Both the position numbers and the translations under genes were made by a program. The notes beneath the pieces were generated by a model, which searched no databases, was not told where the DNA came from, and saw only the letters and a program-made list of their open reading frames with translations. Shown piece after piece: positions 49,953 to 62,152 of a stretch of DNA of 64,000 bases (the stretch's first letter is position 1; each line of letters starts with the position of its first letter). The DNA comes from Linum tenue (Eukaryota > Streptophyta > Magnoliopsida > Malpighiales > Linaceae): assembly GCA_946122785.1 (NCBI GenBank), contig CAMGYJ010000002.1, positions 69,279,703 through 69,343,702 on the forward strand. Reading direction: 5' to 3'.

Positions 49953-51057
49953 TTATGCAGAATAATACAAGTTAACATAATCCCACAAAGTGTTTGAACG
50001 TTCCATAAATGACTTGACCCTCTCACAATATCCTACCTTTGCTGTAGCTAGTATGCCAAAGGCCCTTTCAACATCCTTGCGGTAAGCCTCTAAGTACTTT
50101 GCAAACAACTTCTTCTTCTGGTTTCTTGGATTACTAATAGTCTTCACAAATGTAGCCATCTCCGGGTATATTCCATCAACAAAGTAATAACGTTGATTTT
50201 AAATCTTGTCATTTACCTCATAACTCACATAGGGACCAGTCCTCGTACTACTTGATTGAATAGTAGGGATACTCCAAGAGTATTGATGTCATTGTTCAAT
50301 CTAGGTTTTCTGAAGAAGGCATGTCAAATCCAAGTGGCGTACGATGCTAAAGCTTTGAGTACAATGGTTGGTTTCCTCTTGTGCCCAGTGTGGCCTGCCC
50401 GTCTAGTCAGACAGTTCTTCCACTCCCGATGCATGCACCCAATAGATCCAATCATCCAATCATGTCGGGAAAGCCCTGTTGTGCAGCATGATGAAGGAGG
50501 CGGCAAGTATTTTCAACTGTTGGTGCATGCAAGTACTGAGCACCATTAATGTTGGTGATATCTGAGTAGAAATTCTTCAGCAGTTCATGACCGTGCTCTC
50601 ATCCATTCGACATTACTCATCCAAACAATATGTTGAGCATCCATATATGCAAGCATGCGGAAAGCACTAGTAAGCTTTTGGTGCGGGGAGAGTGAGTCGC
50701 GACCTAAAGCATCTTTCTTTTGCTGAAAGTAGGCATCGTACTGAACAACATCATTCATGACTCGGTTGAATAAGGTAGGGGCATCTGATACCACCTTGTG
50801 ATAGCCCTAGCGTCGTAGGTTGGATTTGAGATGAAATAATCTTACATTAAGTACTTGTTACTGTTGTCCTTGTTACGTCTCACTGATTTTGGTGATGATG
50901 AACTGTCGCGAGATGAAGTTGCTAGATGCTGATGAAAATGGTTTGTGTACATCATGAACATCTCCATACGTTCACGCTCAAGTTGACACTCATACTCCCA
51001 TTGATTATCATCGATTTCTCTTTGCCTCTCATCAGCTTCTCTACGAGGAGAATCCAT
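49953..51057 (-). pseudogene. PIF/Harbinger transposase (HARBI1-like nuclease), broken
   Basis: Reading the minus strand from 51057, there is a charged N-terminal stretch, then LFNRVMNDVVQYDAYFQQKK followed by SPHQKLTSAFRMLAY. Next comes the catalytic region GSIGCMHREWKNC with KPTIVLKALAS, then HAFF and NDIN. The end carries WATFVKT-type sequence (ATFVKTISNPRNQKKK) and YRKDVERAFGILA. Several frame changes and stops interrupt it. The usual motif is SIDCMHWEWKNCP, so the first catalytic Asp is replaced by Gly. The element is not autonomous in its present state. Confidence 0.82.
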
Positions 51058-51339
51058 GAAACATAAAGAGTTGTTTTGGCTAGAGAAACGAATTAAAGAA
51101 GGTTGAATGGTTTCATCGAAGAATGAAGGTTGGATGGTGGGTGAATATAACGACCAATGATGAGGGTTGATTTATAGAAACCCGAAAGAATTTCTTCTGC
51201 AATAATGTGTTCAAAGTTGGATGAATAGTTGATGGCACAATTCATTCTTATCAAAGTGGAATGAACGTTGATGAAACAACTCATTATGATAAAAGTGAGA
51301 TGAATAGTTGATGAAACAATCATGCAAAACTCGACTCAA

Positions 51340-53010
51340 GTTGCTTTTTAGACCACAACTATAGTAGTTATTTAAAACTTCTTATCTTATTGTAAATAGT
51401 CCAATTGGTAGAAAAGTATTTCAAGTTAGCATGATAACTATATTTTTAGTAGTCACGGTGGCAACCAAACTCTATACCGTTCATTTTCCTTTTTTCACTC
51501 TTTTTTAAATTGACGGTAAAGATTGATCTAAGGATAGTTTTGGAAACAAAAAAATACCATATGTATTACTCTTTAAAATATAATTTTTTGCACACACATA
51601 CACATATATCTCCCAAACCCTAGCAGCTCATCTCCCTCCTCTCACTCTCCTTCTCTCTTCCTCCCACCAGTCGTCTTCATTACTCTCCTTCTCTTTTCCC
51701 CCTTTAGTCACTTGATCTTAGCCTCTTCACCAACTAGACAACCCTTCACAGATGTGTTTTTTTTCTTATTGGTATTGAATATTGATGTTTTCGAAGTGGT
51801 ATTGGTTTTTTCGCAACGGTATTTTTTTTTCAATGGTAGTGGTTTTTTCGTATTGTTATTGATTTTTTTGAAGTGGTATTGGTTTTTTCCGCAATGGTAT
51901 TGATGTCATCGTATTGGTATTGATCTTCATGTATTGGTATCGTTTAAATCTGCAATGTTATTGGTTAATAAGTGGTATATGTTGTGGTAGTGGTAGTGTT
52001 TTTGTGTAGGATGAAGTGGTCTAGTTTTTATGTTTTTGAATTGACTTCTTGTTTTATTTCTATAACGATATTGGTGTTTTTTTAGTGATAGTGTTTTTTA
52101 AGGGATTGATATTGATTTCTTGTTTTATTTTTGCAATTGTATTAGTTCCACTGAACAAAGACAAAGAAAATATTGTGAAGAATGTAGAGAGGTGGTTGGA
52201 GATATGTGGAAGTGAGAAAGAGAGGGAGATAAAAATTTAATTAATATGTATTTGTAACTTTCTAAAACGTAATATATTAAAGCGTATGTAGGTGGTCGGT
52301 AATGAAAATCGTTTGGAGCATAGGGGGTTGCACCGGCAGAGGGTAGTTATAGTCGCGCTCTCTCGACAAAGATGAAGAATTAAGTAGTAGGCGGTTTGTT
52401 TTTGTTAATAAAGGATAATTTAGTAATTGTATGCATTAGATTAGGGCGATAAAAGTAAAACTAGGGCGAGATTTAGCCATTCACGGGTAATGGGGTTAAT
52501 AAATATGTTTTTCAACAAAGCTGCTCCCGTATTTTTACGTTTATCACCATAACTGCTACCATGGTAAGTATAGTGGCTACTACTACCATGGTAATCACCA
52601 TAACTGCTCCCGTATTTTTACTATGAATAAACTCATATGGTCAATGCCATTAATCATTATTGTTAGCTATAGTAGCTACTAGCTAGGGGCAGATCATATA
52701 GAAATCTTCTGAAACTCTATGTCAATATTCCATAATACCTCTTTACACAAATCTTCAAGAGATCCAATCATAGCTCATCCTCAAATATCATTCCCCTACA
52801 TTACCATTGTTGTATTCAATTTCTAGTGATCATTAATAGTACCAACCAAATATAATATTTATTTCTTATTTTGTACAAATTCGAACACTTATTCAGACTC
52901 AATTAAGCTACCAATTAGTGATGCTAATTGTGAAGAAACATGCCCCCTAAGCTAAAGCACATGCATTTTTTTCCAGAAATAAAGCACATGCATTTTGAGA
53001 GCACTTCTAC
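51340..53010. other. Intergenic, no gene recognised
   Basis: Apart from the repeat at 51765-51990, this is AT-rich sequence. Around 52530-52625 the phrase accataactgctaccatgg recurs, hinting at another decayed array. Confidence 0.4.
51765..51990. repeat. Degenerate tandem repeat with ggtattggttttttc core
   Basis: About eight to nine imperfect units of roughly 20-25 bp contain a(a/g)tggtattg followed by a T-run. It makes a Phe/Val-rich open frame with no domain. Confidence 0.6.
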
Positions 53011-53011
53011 T

Positions 53012-53303
53012 ATGCTATAAAGTATTGGTGCTTTAATGTACAACTTAAAGTTGTACCATAATTTTAAACGTATAAGTTCAGGTTATACCATAAAGAAATT
53101 TGTACTATTATGTTATGGTACAACTTTACAACTTGAAGTTGTACCATCACATCAAGGTACAAGTTCAAGTTGTACCATAAAAGAATTTGTACAAAAAGTA
53201 TAGGTACAATCTGAAGTTGTACCATAAGGTCCATAACGTTAAAGGTACAATTTCAAGTTGTACCATAAAGGCAAAACCTTATAGCACCAATGCTATATAG
53301 CAT
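53012..53303. mobile_element. MITE containing a tandem array of palindromes
   Basis: Inverted ends of about 25 bp, atgctataaagtattggtgc and the reverse complement of gcaccaatgctatatagcat, bound the element. Inside, the phrase aagttgtaccat occurs five times. Most copies are preceded by an inverted ggtacaa, forming palindromes of about 21 bp. No clear target duplication is seen. Confidence 0.75.
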
Positions 53304-53309
53304 TATAAA

Positions 53310-54190
53310 ATTCCTCGCATTTTGAAGCCCCCGATAATGACCCAATTTCCTCATTATCGTCGACAAAGATATCCAGACCGGATTTGCTCTAGGCACATGC
53401 ACCCTAATCGTAAAATTTTGACCAAATATAACACCACCCCAATCATAGATTAAAAGGTTCCAGGTCCTATTGTCTTTTTCCTTATGGTGTTTGTCCATTT
53501 GTTGTCATGGTGGAAAAAGGGCCAATAACTTGTAAGAACCTTGCATGTAAAGAGATAAGGGATCAGAGGATAAAGTTGCCAAACTCAAACAACCGAAAGG
53601 CGTGATGAAACGAGTGGCAGTGACGAAGGGAGGAATTAGATTGAGCAGTATTGTTTTAAGTTACGTTCACTTTTAGTAAATAATATTTGTATTTTCTATA
53701 AAACTTTGGATTACAAGAAATTTATTCTGAAGATGAAATTATTATCATCTTAGATTTCAAGATCAAGAACGCTAAAATAAGCTTAGAAGTCTACTGGAAA
53801 AAGAAGATTCAGTTTTACAATGTGTTGCATCAATTTTCGTCGGCCGCACACATATATATTTATCAGGGCCGGTTCCATTCATTGTTTCATGAAAAGTTAC
53901 CCTCATCCATGACTCATTCTTTCAAAAAAAAAAAAATTGTTCTTGTCCATGAGAGGTTGTCTTTAATTTAACCCTGAAAAAACAACCGTCACTAAATCAA
54001 AGGGATCGACGTGTCTTCTTTTCATGATATAAGTATTTGATTTAATCGATTCAACCAACTAATTTGGTTGGTCCAACCCCCAAACAACTTACCTCAGTTA
54101 CACTGTTGGGATCTGCCACCCTTCCTGCACATGGGAGGATTGTGTTTCCACTTCCAGACTCCTCCAAAAGACGCACTGCTCATTCTGTTC
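53310..54190. other. Intergenic, no recognised feature
   Basis: This is AT-rich sequence with a short A-run near 53924. No gene or element boundary is seen before the Mutator-like element. Confidence 0.45.
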
Positions 54191-55461
54191 ATTGATTGTG
54201 GGGCCCGGATAGTATAACAACACCCCTTGTGTTGTTATAGTAACATCAGGGGTAAAAGGGTCCATAAACAAATATCTAACAAATTAAAAAACAAATTCAA
54301 TATTGAGCGACGTCATCTCTCCATCTGCATATCTCTTCCCTCTCGGCAGCTTCTCCTCCATCGCCGGGAACGCGGCGAACAGCAGCCGGTTAGCCTGGTC
54401 GACCCTCCCCGTGTCCTTCTCGTGATCCCCAGCAACGGCGATGAAGGCGCTGCTAACGTTGGAGGCCTCTCGCTGCGCGAACCCGAAGAACGAGAGCGGC
54501 GGCGGGAGGAAAGAGAACGACGACGCGCGGCGGCTAGGAAGAACGAGAACGGCCGCAATCGCCGACTATGGCTCCGACGGCCACACATTCTATGTCCTCC
54601 ACAACTGCCTCTCCACCTTCCGGATCTGGATTTCAGATTTGATAGTCAAAGGAATTGAAGAGGAGCATCAACGGATTGTATGGCTTTCTCATTTACTTCT
54701 TTCTCTTTTTGTGAGTTATAGCCGCCTGAAATTGGAGTTCTGGAGGCATTCAGGTGGGATTGTTGTCATCTCCTGGACTCATCTTCTCGAGTTGCCTATC
54801 GCTCTCTTCTCATCTTCTTCCTCTCCTGTCTTTTGGATCCAATTTCTTTTTTTCCAAATATTTTACCTTGCATGCGGATATGTAATATCCTCCCTCTAGC
54901 CTCCGTCGCATCTCCGCTCGCCGCCTCCATCTCACAACAGCTTTGCCATTAATTATATATCTCCTCAATCTCTCAGGTGAGTGATGACCCCTGTTTTCGA
55001 GTACGCTAAAAACAGAGCAGCAGCAGAAAAATAGAGTAAATCGGCGTCGACGGAGTAAGCAGCGTCTATCTGACAGTTTCGGTGAGAAACATTCAGCGGG
55101 TGAGGTGGGTAGAGAGGGATGGTTTGTGGGTACTTAGCGAAATTTCCAAGTCTCGGAGGGTTGGAGTGAAGCAGATTTTGGTGGCCATGGATGCCACTCC
55201 CCTGAAGATGAAGCGGTTGAGTACGAAAAGAGAGTTAAAGTGAGCACATTTTTTGGAGCACATTTTCTCTGAATATATACAGGTCATCCAAGGTTGGGAC
55301 CTCTTGTTTTTTCTGTCATCAAACTTGTGTATTAAGCCTGCCTCTGGTAGTTAATTAAGAGAGAACTATGTAATTATGTATACAAACCTGGTAAGTATAC
55401 ACATCAATAATTATTGTTACTAATTCCATTCATCTAGTAGGAATGTCGGATAGAATAACAA

Positions 55462-56047
55462 ACCTCACAAAGCATACCACAATTATCTCGAAAGCATACT
55501 AAAAACCTCCTAATGCATACTATAAATTGTCTAAAACATACCAGAAACACGGTAAAACAAACCAGAAATATTTCTAAAGCACACCAGAAACCCCCTAATA
55601 CAAACCACAAACACGATAAAACAAACCAAAAACGTCCTAATGTACACCACAAATATATCAAAACAAACCAGAAACCTCGCAAACCAAACCACAAAAGTTT
55701 CGAAAGCACACCAGAAACTTCGTAATGCAAACCAGAAACCTTCTAATGCATACCAGAAATCTCCTAAAACAAACCACAAACCCCACAAAGCAAACCACAA
55801 CATTTGCGAAAGCACACCAAAAACCTCCTAATGCAAACCACAAACATAGTAAATCAAACCACAAAAAAGCAAACCATAAACGTCCTAATGCAAACCACAA
55901 ATATATTAAAACAAACCAGAAACCTCACAATGCAAACCACAAAGTTTTTGAAAACAAACCAGAAACTTCTCAATGCAAACCACAAACACAATAAAACAAA
56001 CCATAAAAGGCATAAAAAAATATGAGAAACCAAACCATAAATCTCAC
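55462..56047. repeat. Minisatellite of about 21-bp units inside the Mutator-like element
   Basis: Roughly 28 imperfect units contain aaacaaaccagaaacctcct or aatgcaaaccacaaa. Because the period is close to 21 bp, all frames stay open for long stretches, giving Asn/Lys/His/Pro-rich (plus) and Trp/Phe/Val-rich (minus) pseudo-proteins. I do not regard these as genes. Confidence 0.85.
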
Positions 56048-56074
56048 AATGCAGACCATAACATCCGGTGGTTG

Positions 56075-56129
56075 TTGACCGTTGACCGGTCAACGAAGAC
56101 CGTTGGCCGGTCAACGAAGACCGTTGACC
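56075..56129. promoter_or_regulatory. Cluster of five W-box cores
   Basis: The WRKY-binding core TTGACC, or its reverse complement GGTCAA, occurs at 56075, 56082, 56088, 56109 and 56124. The units repeat with a period of about 21 bp. Binding is inferred from the motif only. Confidence 0.5.
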
Positions 56130-56149
56130 GAACTCCGGTGACCGTCAGT

Positions 56150-56335
56150 GAGCAGATTCCGACGCCGATAGGCATATTCCGGCCCCGGTGACTAGATTCC
56201 GACGCCGGTAAGCATATTCCGACACCGGTAAGCATATTCCGGCCACAAAATAGCATATTCCGGCGACAAAAAGCATATTCCGGTGACCGACGACCATTTT
56301 CCGGCGACCGGTGGCAGAATTCCGACGACCAAATT
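56150..56335. repeat. Minisatellite with gcatattccggcgac units
   Basis: About eight to nine imperfect units of roughly 20-21 bp share attccg(a/g)cgcc or attccggcgac. The array adjoins the W-box-like array and lies inside the Mutator-like element. Confidence 0.75.
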
Positions 56336-56562
56336 TTTGGGCAGAAAATAAAAAAATATATTTTTATTTTATTTTTTTATTTTTATATTTTTATTTAAAT
56401 AAATTTTTCATAATGACAATTATACCCCTGTTTTGATTTTACACTAGGTCAACTCATTTAATAAAAAGTCATCACAATCCTAGCTTCCTATTGGTTGGAG
56501 ACTAGTGTTGTTACAATAACAACACAATGGGTGTTGTTACAATAACCGGTCCCTTGATTGTG

Positions 56563-57272
56563 ACACAAGCTGCGCGAAATAAGGTTGGGAGTATTCGCGA
56601 TCGTGCGTTCATTCAGCAGTATTGTGTATCTGTTATATCCCAACAATATTTCTTTTTGGGTTGCTGCTCCTGAATTTGTTTGTCCTGATGAAGACACGAA
56701 AAGGGAACCTAATTAAGTACCGTGGATTTGTCTTCCCTTAACCGGCATTGATTTGTACTACAAAACAGTGCATTATATTAATGGTTTTGTGATTAGAGAG
56801 GACAGATTAATCATCTGCATGATTAATTAGCTATTCCCATGTGTTCAGTGAAGGTAGTCACTAGTCAGGGAGAAGCGAACCACGCCGACAGGTGGTCATC
56901 AGTTTGTTTTCTTATGTTTGTTTCATTTCGCAGTACTGCTATAAGATGACAATGTTTTGATTCCTATGTCGACCGATTTCATCATATTATTTTCCCCTCT
57001 TGAATGAATATATGATTTAGTGTAAAATATCAAAGAGGCAATATATATGATCTCATGTTGATGTTGATTTCCATTTCTTTGTGTGCATTTGAATGCTAAT
57101 TCTATTGCTGGTTGTTCTTCTTTATTATGGATTTCAGGGAGGCACGAGGCTAAGGGAAGAGAAAAGGGAATTACAGGTAAGGATGGGGAATGATTCTGAT
57201 TTTCGGTTTAACCGACAATCGAACCATATAAATCGATTCAGTTGTAACTGAAACGTTTATCCAACTATCCGA
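56563..57272. other. Intergenic, no recognised gene
   Basis: This is AT-rich sequence. Around 57180-57260 there is a truncated hAT-like stretch (ggatggggaatgattctgat followed by cggtttaaccg), which the CACTA end appears to interrupt. Confidence 0.4.
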
Positions 57273-57560
57273 CACTACAAGAAAACAAACATTTAGCAGC
57301 TACACCTATATGCTACCATAAGTGATTTATTTGGCTCCATAGCGCAATAACGACATATAAATGTGTGATGTCAATACTACTATCGCTAATTTTCTTTAGA
57401 GGCAGATGTTAGCGACAAATACAATGTGCCGCTAAATAAGGAATCTGCGACAAACATTTTTGTTGCTAAATTCACTTTTGAATGACTATTTTATTGTCTT
57501 ATTTTCCCTTTAGCATTTTCCCACTAATACTATACTTAGTGGCACGTTATTTTTTTTTTT
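57273..57560 (+). mobile_element. Terminal fragment of a CACTA (En/Spm) transposon
   Basis: The sequence begins cactacaagaaaac, the canonical CACTA terminus. It continues with subterminal repeats of the form ttagcgacaaa, gccgctaaat and atcgctaa in both orientations. The opposite end (ttttcttgtagtg) is not found in the window, so the element is truncated or very diverged. Confidence 0.75.
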
Positions 57561-58365
57561 TTTTTGCATAAGAGGCCTTTGGTTATAATTAGATTTTCTT
57601 TTAAATAATTAATAATTATATTAAATAATTAATCTCTACATGGTAATTACGAGGCATTTTTAATAGGAAAGTTTTGTCCCTGACAATATATGAAAACTGA
57701 TGAATTGAAACTCCCCATAGCATTTTCCATTGAAAGTCCGGCACCAACAACCTGAACACCGGTGGAGCTCAAACTTGACCGAATACTACGACTTCATAGC
57801 CAGCTACTCTTAATTAGTTTGAATGTGATTATATAACAATAATTTTATTAAAGTCATCTTACTAATACTATATATGGAGGATTAGAGGAGGTTGGTATAC
57901 GCGACAATATAAATGAACAACATTATTCCCCTCCATGAAAAGCGGCTAGTTGGAGTAAGTTAAGTGCTTAATTAAGCATAAGACATCGAACAAACAAACA
58001 GAGTAATTAGCTACCTAGCTAGCAATTAGGCCAATTCATTAATAAACTATTGCACTTCACAATTGAAAGAAAACAAATTGATGAAGACATCCTCAACAGA
58101 AATTAGCTTAGTTACGGTCAAAATCATCAATTGGACAGAATATGAAGCATATGTGAATTGCTCTTTGGAACGCGATTGAAGACACAGTTTGATGGTGGTT
58201 ACGTAAATATAATACAATATATATTACGTTTGGACAATTTAAAAGTTACTGTTAATCCTAAGCAATTGGTCTGCTATTAATGTGAGGGTGAAAATATTTA
58301 CCACATTCTGGGTTCGGACCTTGAAACTAATAAAAATTATGGAAAAAGCTACTAGTTGATGTATA
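57561..58365. other. Intergenic, no recognised feature
   Basis: This is AT-rich sequence, possibly still CACTA interior at its start. No coding signal is seen. Confidence 0.4.
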
Positions 58366-58369
58366 TCGC

Positions 58370-58475
58370 TAATCAATGTTGCTTATGTTGGGTGACGGTA
58401 GAGATGATATTACACATCTTCTACTTTATTGTCAACTTGCGAGATGGATTTGACATTACATCTTCTTCAGGTTTG
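58370..58475 (+). pseudogene. LINE zinc-binding reverse-transcriptase domain (zf-RVT) fragment
   Basis: The translation reads NQCCLCWVTVEMILHIFY and, after a frame change, YCQLARWI. This matches the plant LINE zf-RVT pattern (CxxC, then LHxxxxC, then AxxxW). It is a short decayed piece. Confidence 0.6.
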
Positions 58476-58479
58476 GAAT

Positions 58480-59300
58480 TATCTAGTTCATCTCCAAATT
58501 CATGCTCTCTAATGTTAGAAAGAACGATCATTTGTATCACGCAACGCTAATCTATAGCCATACTCTTTGCTTCCTTTCCACACACAATTTTTCCAAGGAA
58601 TATGATTTCAATAAAATGCACGAACTTTCATAAATTCAAAATCTAGTATCTACTACATAATCACAATCATCTCACAAAATGTCAAAATCCTACATCTTTT
58701 CGGCCTCCATGAATGATCCCATCTCAACAATCACTTCACATTCACCATGGTTGCTGGGTTCCCAACTATCTGCCAGAAGAAAAGAAAAAAAAATCTGTCT
58801 ATCCTACACTCTCCATTTCTGTTTCCCTTTGTAATTCTCTTCTTTTCTACTGCCCATTAATTTTTTACACATATTTTTTGTATCGTTGCAATAATGCACA
58901 CCATGACAGGTTCTGAATTCTTTTTTTTTTTTTTTTGACGGTAGACAGGTTCTGAATTCTGATTGATTCTAGAAACGCAAATTTCCACCATCTTCCGCCA
59001 TATTGTTGTCAATAAATGACTTTGGTTTCGGTGCTTTAAAATATGTGGGCGAGGAAGGGAGGGAGGCGGAATGGATTCGATATATTAAACATTATCATAT
59101 CTGATTGAGAGAGCAATATTCTTTTAGGACACTACACTGAATTGTATTTGTATGGGCGTTTCTAATTTGAGGAAATCAAACTAACACATACGGCAGCAGA
59201 GTGGGCAGTTGTTGGTTGTGCTGAGCATTTGACGAACAATAGTGTCTCACATGTCTGTCGCTTTCGAATGCCACAATTTATTTTCTTGAATTATACATAC

Positions 59301-59331
<31 letters not shown>

Positions 59332-60750
59332 TATTTCATTTTGTATTAAAAACAAGTTATATAACATTGTAAAAAAGAATGTCGATATTTAATTATTTTA
59401 AAAGAACATATAAAGAAAATACTTTATAAATGAATGAAAAATATACAAGAAAGAATAATTGAGTCTAAATATTTAGTTTAAAGTCAGAGTCTCAAAATTA
59501 AAAAATGTGTGAGGTAAATGTTGATAATTAATAGAATTCATAATAAAATGGACCCAAAACAAGTCTGAGTAACAACCGCCCAAACAAATTGAAACACCGG
59601 CGGCATATATAAAATCCGTTTGGAATTGGCGAATATATATTTCTAGTAACAACAACAACAACCAGTTACCAGCTTCTCCAGTTGGTAACTCGAATAAATA
59701 TAGACACTCAAGAAAGCGACAGTACTGGCCATTCTTTGCATTTCTTATATACATATATACACACATAGGAAAAGGATAAAATATACAACAAACGGCGGAA
59801 ACTTTTTTTCATAACAAAAAATGTTTGTAATATTTATATCAACTGATACGTTTTAGTAGGGTTATAATAGAGTTGGAGTTGAGTTTGGCCTAGTTTGGAT
59901 TCAACAAGTTAAGTTTGAACTCGTTTATTGAGATTCTAATTCTTGTTTTGATTCGAGCACTTTACATTAATTAATTAGCTCACGATCTTTATTTGAATTC
60001 GCCTCATCAATTAGCTTACAAGTTCAACTCAACCTCAACAAATTTATCATTCTAAATCGTCAAACCTATAAACTAAACTTTAAATATCCTAATATTTATA
60101 TGACATATTTAATGTATGTGATACATTTCATGATATTTTTCATTATTTAATAATCTCATATTTATATAATTTATTGATATCCTATTATTTAATTCTGGTG
60201 AAACTGGGAAATGAAATCTTAATGGAATCTGCTTCCTAATTCAGTTTTCCTACACCGAATTAGGAGTCATGTAGCAGGAATGTTTATCAGAGAAGTTGTA
60301 AAATTATTTTATTTTAATATTGTTAAGTAAATTATCTATTCTGTTAAGATTTGAAGGTGTTAGTTAAAAGTAGATACTATATGAAAATAATTGATAATAA
60401 TGAGAAATTGAATATTCAACAGTTTATTTTATATTTGTACTTTGTTTAATATTTTATATTTATCATTAGTATGTTAAGCCTTTTTATTTTTTATAGGTTA
60501 GATCTGTTGTAATTTTGTAGCTTCTAACAATTAAATTTTTGTTGATAAACTATTAAATTTTTTTTAATCTCAGAGATCATGTAAAATGAGTAAAAATAAT
60601 TTATAATATAAAATCAAATACATTTTTTATTTTTGGCATAATTTATATTATATAATTATTTTAGTTTATTTCAATTTTGAAATAATTCAAATAAAAGAAA
60701 AGAATTTTCTTTAGAAAAATAATTCAAAATCGTAAAATGATTTTTTTTTT
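58480..60750. other. Intergenic, AT-rich
   Basis: No gene is recognised. The stretch holds a T-run near 58921-58936 and an AT microsatellite. A 97-codon minus-strand frame (59766-59473) has no known domain. Confidence 0.45.
59292..59333. repeat. (AT)n microsatellite
   Basis: This is a run of alternating A and T broken only by tgta or tacata steps. Confidence 0.85.
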
Positions 60751-60763
60751 CAAAATAGGTTTT

Positions 60764-61534
60764 TTTTTATGTGGAACACCCTCTCCGGTCACCACTTGAG
60801 TGATGCCGGAGTTGGGCCAAACCACGGGGTTGCCTACCAATTTTAAATGACCAAAGCCGGGGCACTCTACCTACAGGCAGTGGCGTAGCCCAAATTTCAT
60901 TTAAGAGGTGCATTAAAAAAGATACCATAAAATAATTTTTGAACAATAACCCATTATGAAGTTTCATGTTTCATATTATGAAATTATTTTAAATCTACAT
61001 AATTATTCAAATTATTAAGATTGCTCTGAATGTTATCTCACCATAAAATCATTCACAATTTCCTTTCACTCTATTAGACTGGTCAACTATTCCATTGCAG
61101 AACATATTCTACTAACATGTATATTGACAATAGGTAGTACGAAACTAAATTTAACTTGAGAAGGACAAAATATTCTATACATAATTTTCTCTTTTGTCTA
61201 TCGTTATCAGAGAAAGTTAATGATTTTCTCAAATAATGCGCAAGTCATACACATCTTGATAAACTGCGTTATTGTAGGTATTAGTAGGTTAAATTAAATT
61301 ATATAATTGATCATGGTTGGATGCTAAAAATTTACCAAGACATTTGGGATTCTTTGTTAATTATTGATATATTAATATTACTAATTTTTTATAGTTTCTC
61401 CAAATTAAAAAGATGCCATGGAACTCCCTTGTCGAGGGCTAGCTAGCTTTGCCATTGCCTCTGAGAACACCCAGAAGACGAAACAATAGCTCGAACTCGT
61501 GACTCCGTCATCACAAGCAGAACCCCGCTCCTAC
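60764..61534 (-). mobile_element. Probable SINE-like retroposon, interrupted by a further insertion
   Basis: The sequence caaaataggtttt occurs exactly at 60751-60763 and 61535-61547, a 13-bp duplication. A T-run directly after the left copy is a minus-strand poly(A) tail. Reading the minus strand from 61534, a tRNA-like stretch contains acgagttcgagct, resembling box B. The segment from 60878 (cagtggcgtagccc) to about 61463 (gccattg) looks like a diverged hAT insertion, without a clean duplication. Confidence 0.5.
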
Positions 61535-62056
61535 CAAAATAGGTTTTCGAAAATCACTATCTCGCGCGCACCCAAAAAAGCATAGATTCTCCCTCATCAA
61601 TTACTATACACCGGCCAGGCAACATTTTTTCATCTTCTACAGCTCAAATGAAATCCTCGTTTCATTTCCATTACGTACTTCTCAATACCGCAAATTCATT
61701 TCTGTTGGAGTGTTTGTTTGGAACTCCCACAATACAACGTGTTATATGCAGCTCGAGAAAAGACCTGTCTATCATGGGTGGATCAGCACTCTCAATAAAT
61801 GAGTAACCATTTCTCGTCCAAATCTCCTTTCTATCCCGTCACCAAACCGTCCCAGAAATAAAAAAGAAAAAAAAAAGGCCGCCAGTAATTCGCCCCACAA
61901 TTTTTGCCGCCATTGAATCTTTACACAAAGCCCGGCCCGCACGTTCCGGGCCCACAACCGTCACCGCAAACATCCAAACCGGAAACAACAGCATCAGGCA
62001 AATTGACTGAAATGACCGTCTCACCCCCCGCCTTGACCCCTTCATTTCCCCCTCCT

Positions 62057-62062
62057 TATAAA
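62057..62062 (+). promoter_or_regulatory. TATA box of the SAUR gene
   Basis: The sequence tataaa lies 91 bp upstream of the start codon at 62153, consistent with a 5' UTR of about 60 nt. Confidence 0.65.
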
Positions 62063-62152
62063 CGAAGCCTCGCTTTCATTTCCCCTCCACAGCCCACTCA
62101 ACGCATTCGTCCGAAAACTTAAGCTACAAGTTCTCCCAAAATTCTCTCAAAA

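Larger units (their letters stand above)
54201..56553. mobile_element. Mutator-like element, possibly Pack-MULE type
   Basis: An exact 9-bp duplication, ttgattgtg, flanks it (54192-54200 and 56554-56562). The ends gggcccggatagtataacaa and the reverse complement of ttgttacaataaccggtccc are inverted repeats extending about 40 bp. The left interior (54300-54660) is markedly GC-rich, with overlapping open frames (54227-54658, 54441-54899) that I cannot assign to a family; it may be captured host sequence. The right half holds three minisatellite arrays. No transposase is encoded. Confidence 0.85.

Noticed and set aside
54313..54588. Arg/Ser-rich minus-strand frame in the GC-rich part of the Mutator-like element
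   Set aside because: It is compositionally biased, with no family match that I can support. The segment is at most a captured gene piece.
55434..55994. Several overlapping frames on both strands (Asn/Lys/His-rich and Trp/Phe/Cys-rich)
   Set aside because: They are a by-product of a repeat with a period near 21 bp, which keeps frames open. They lie within a non-autonomous Mutator-like element.
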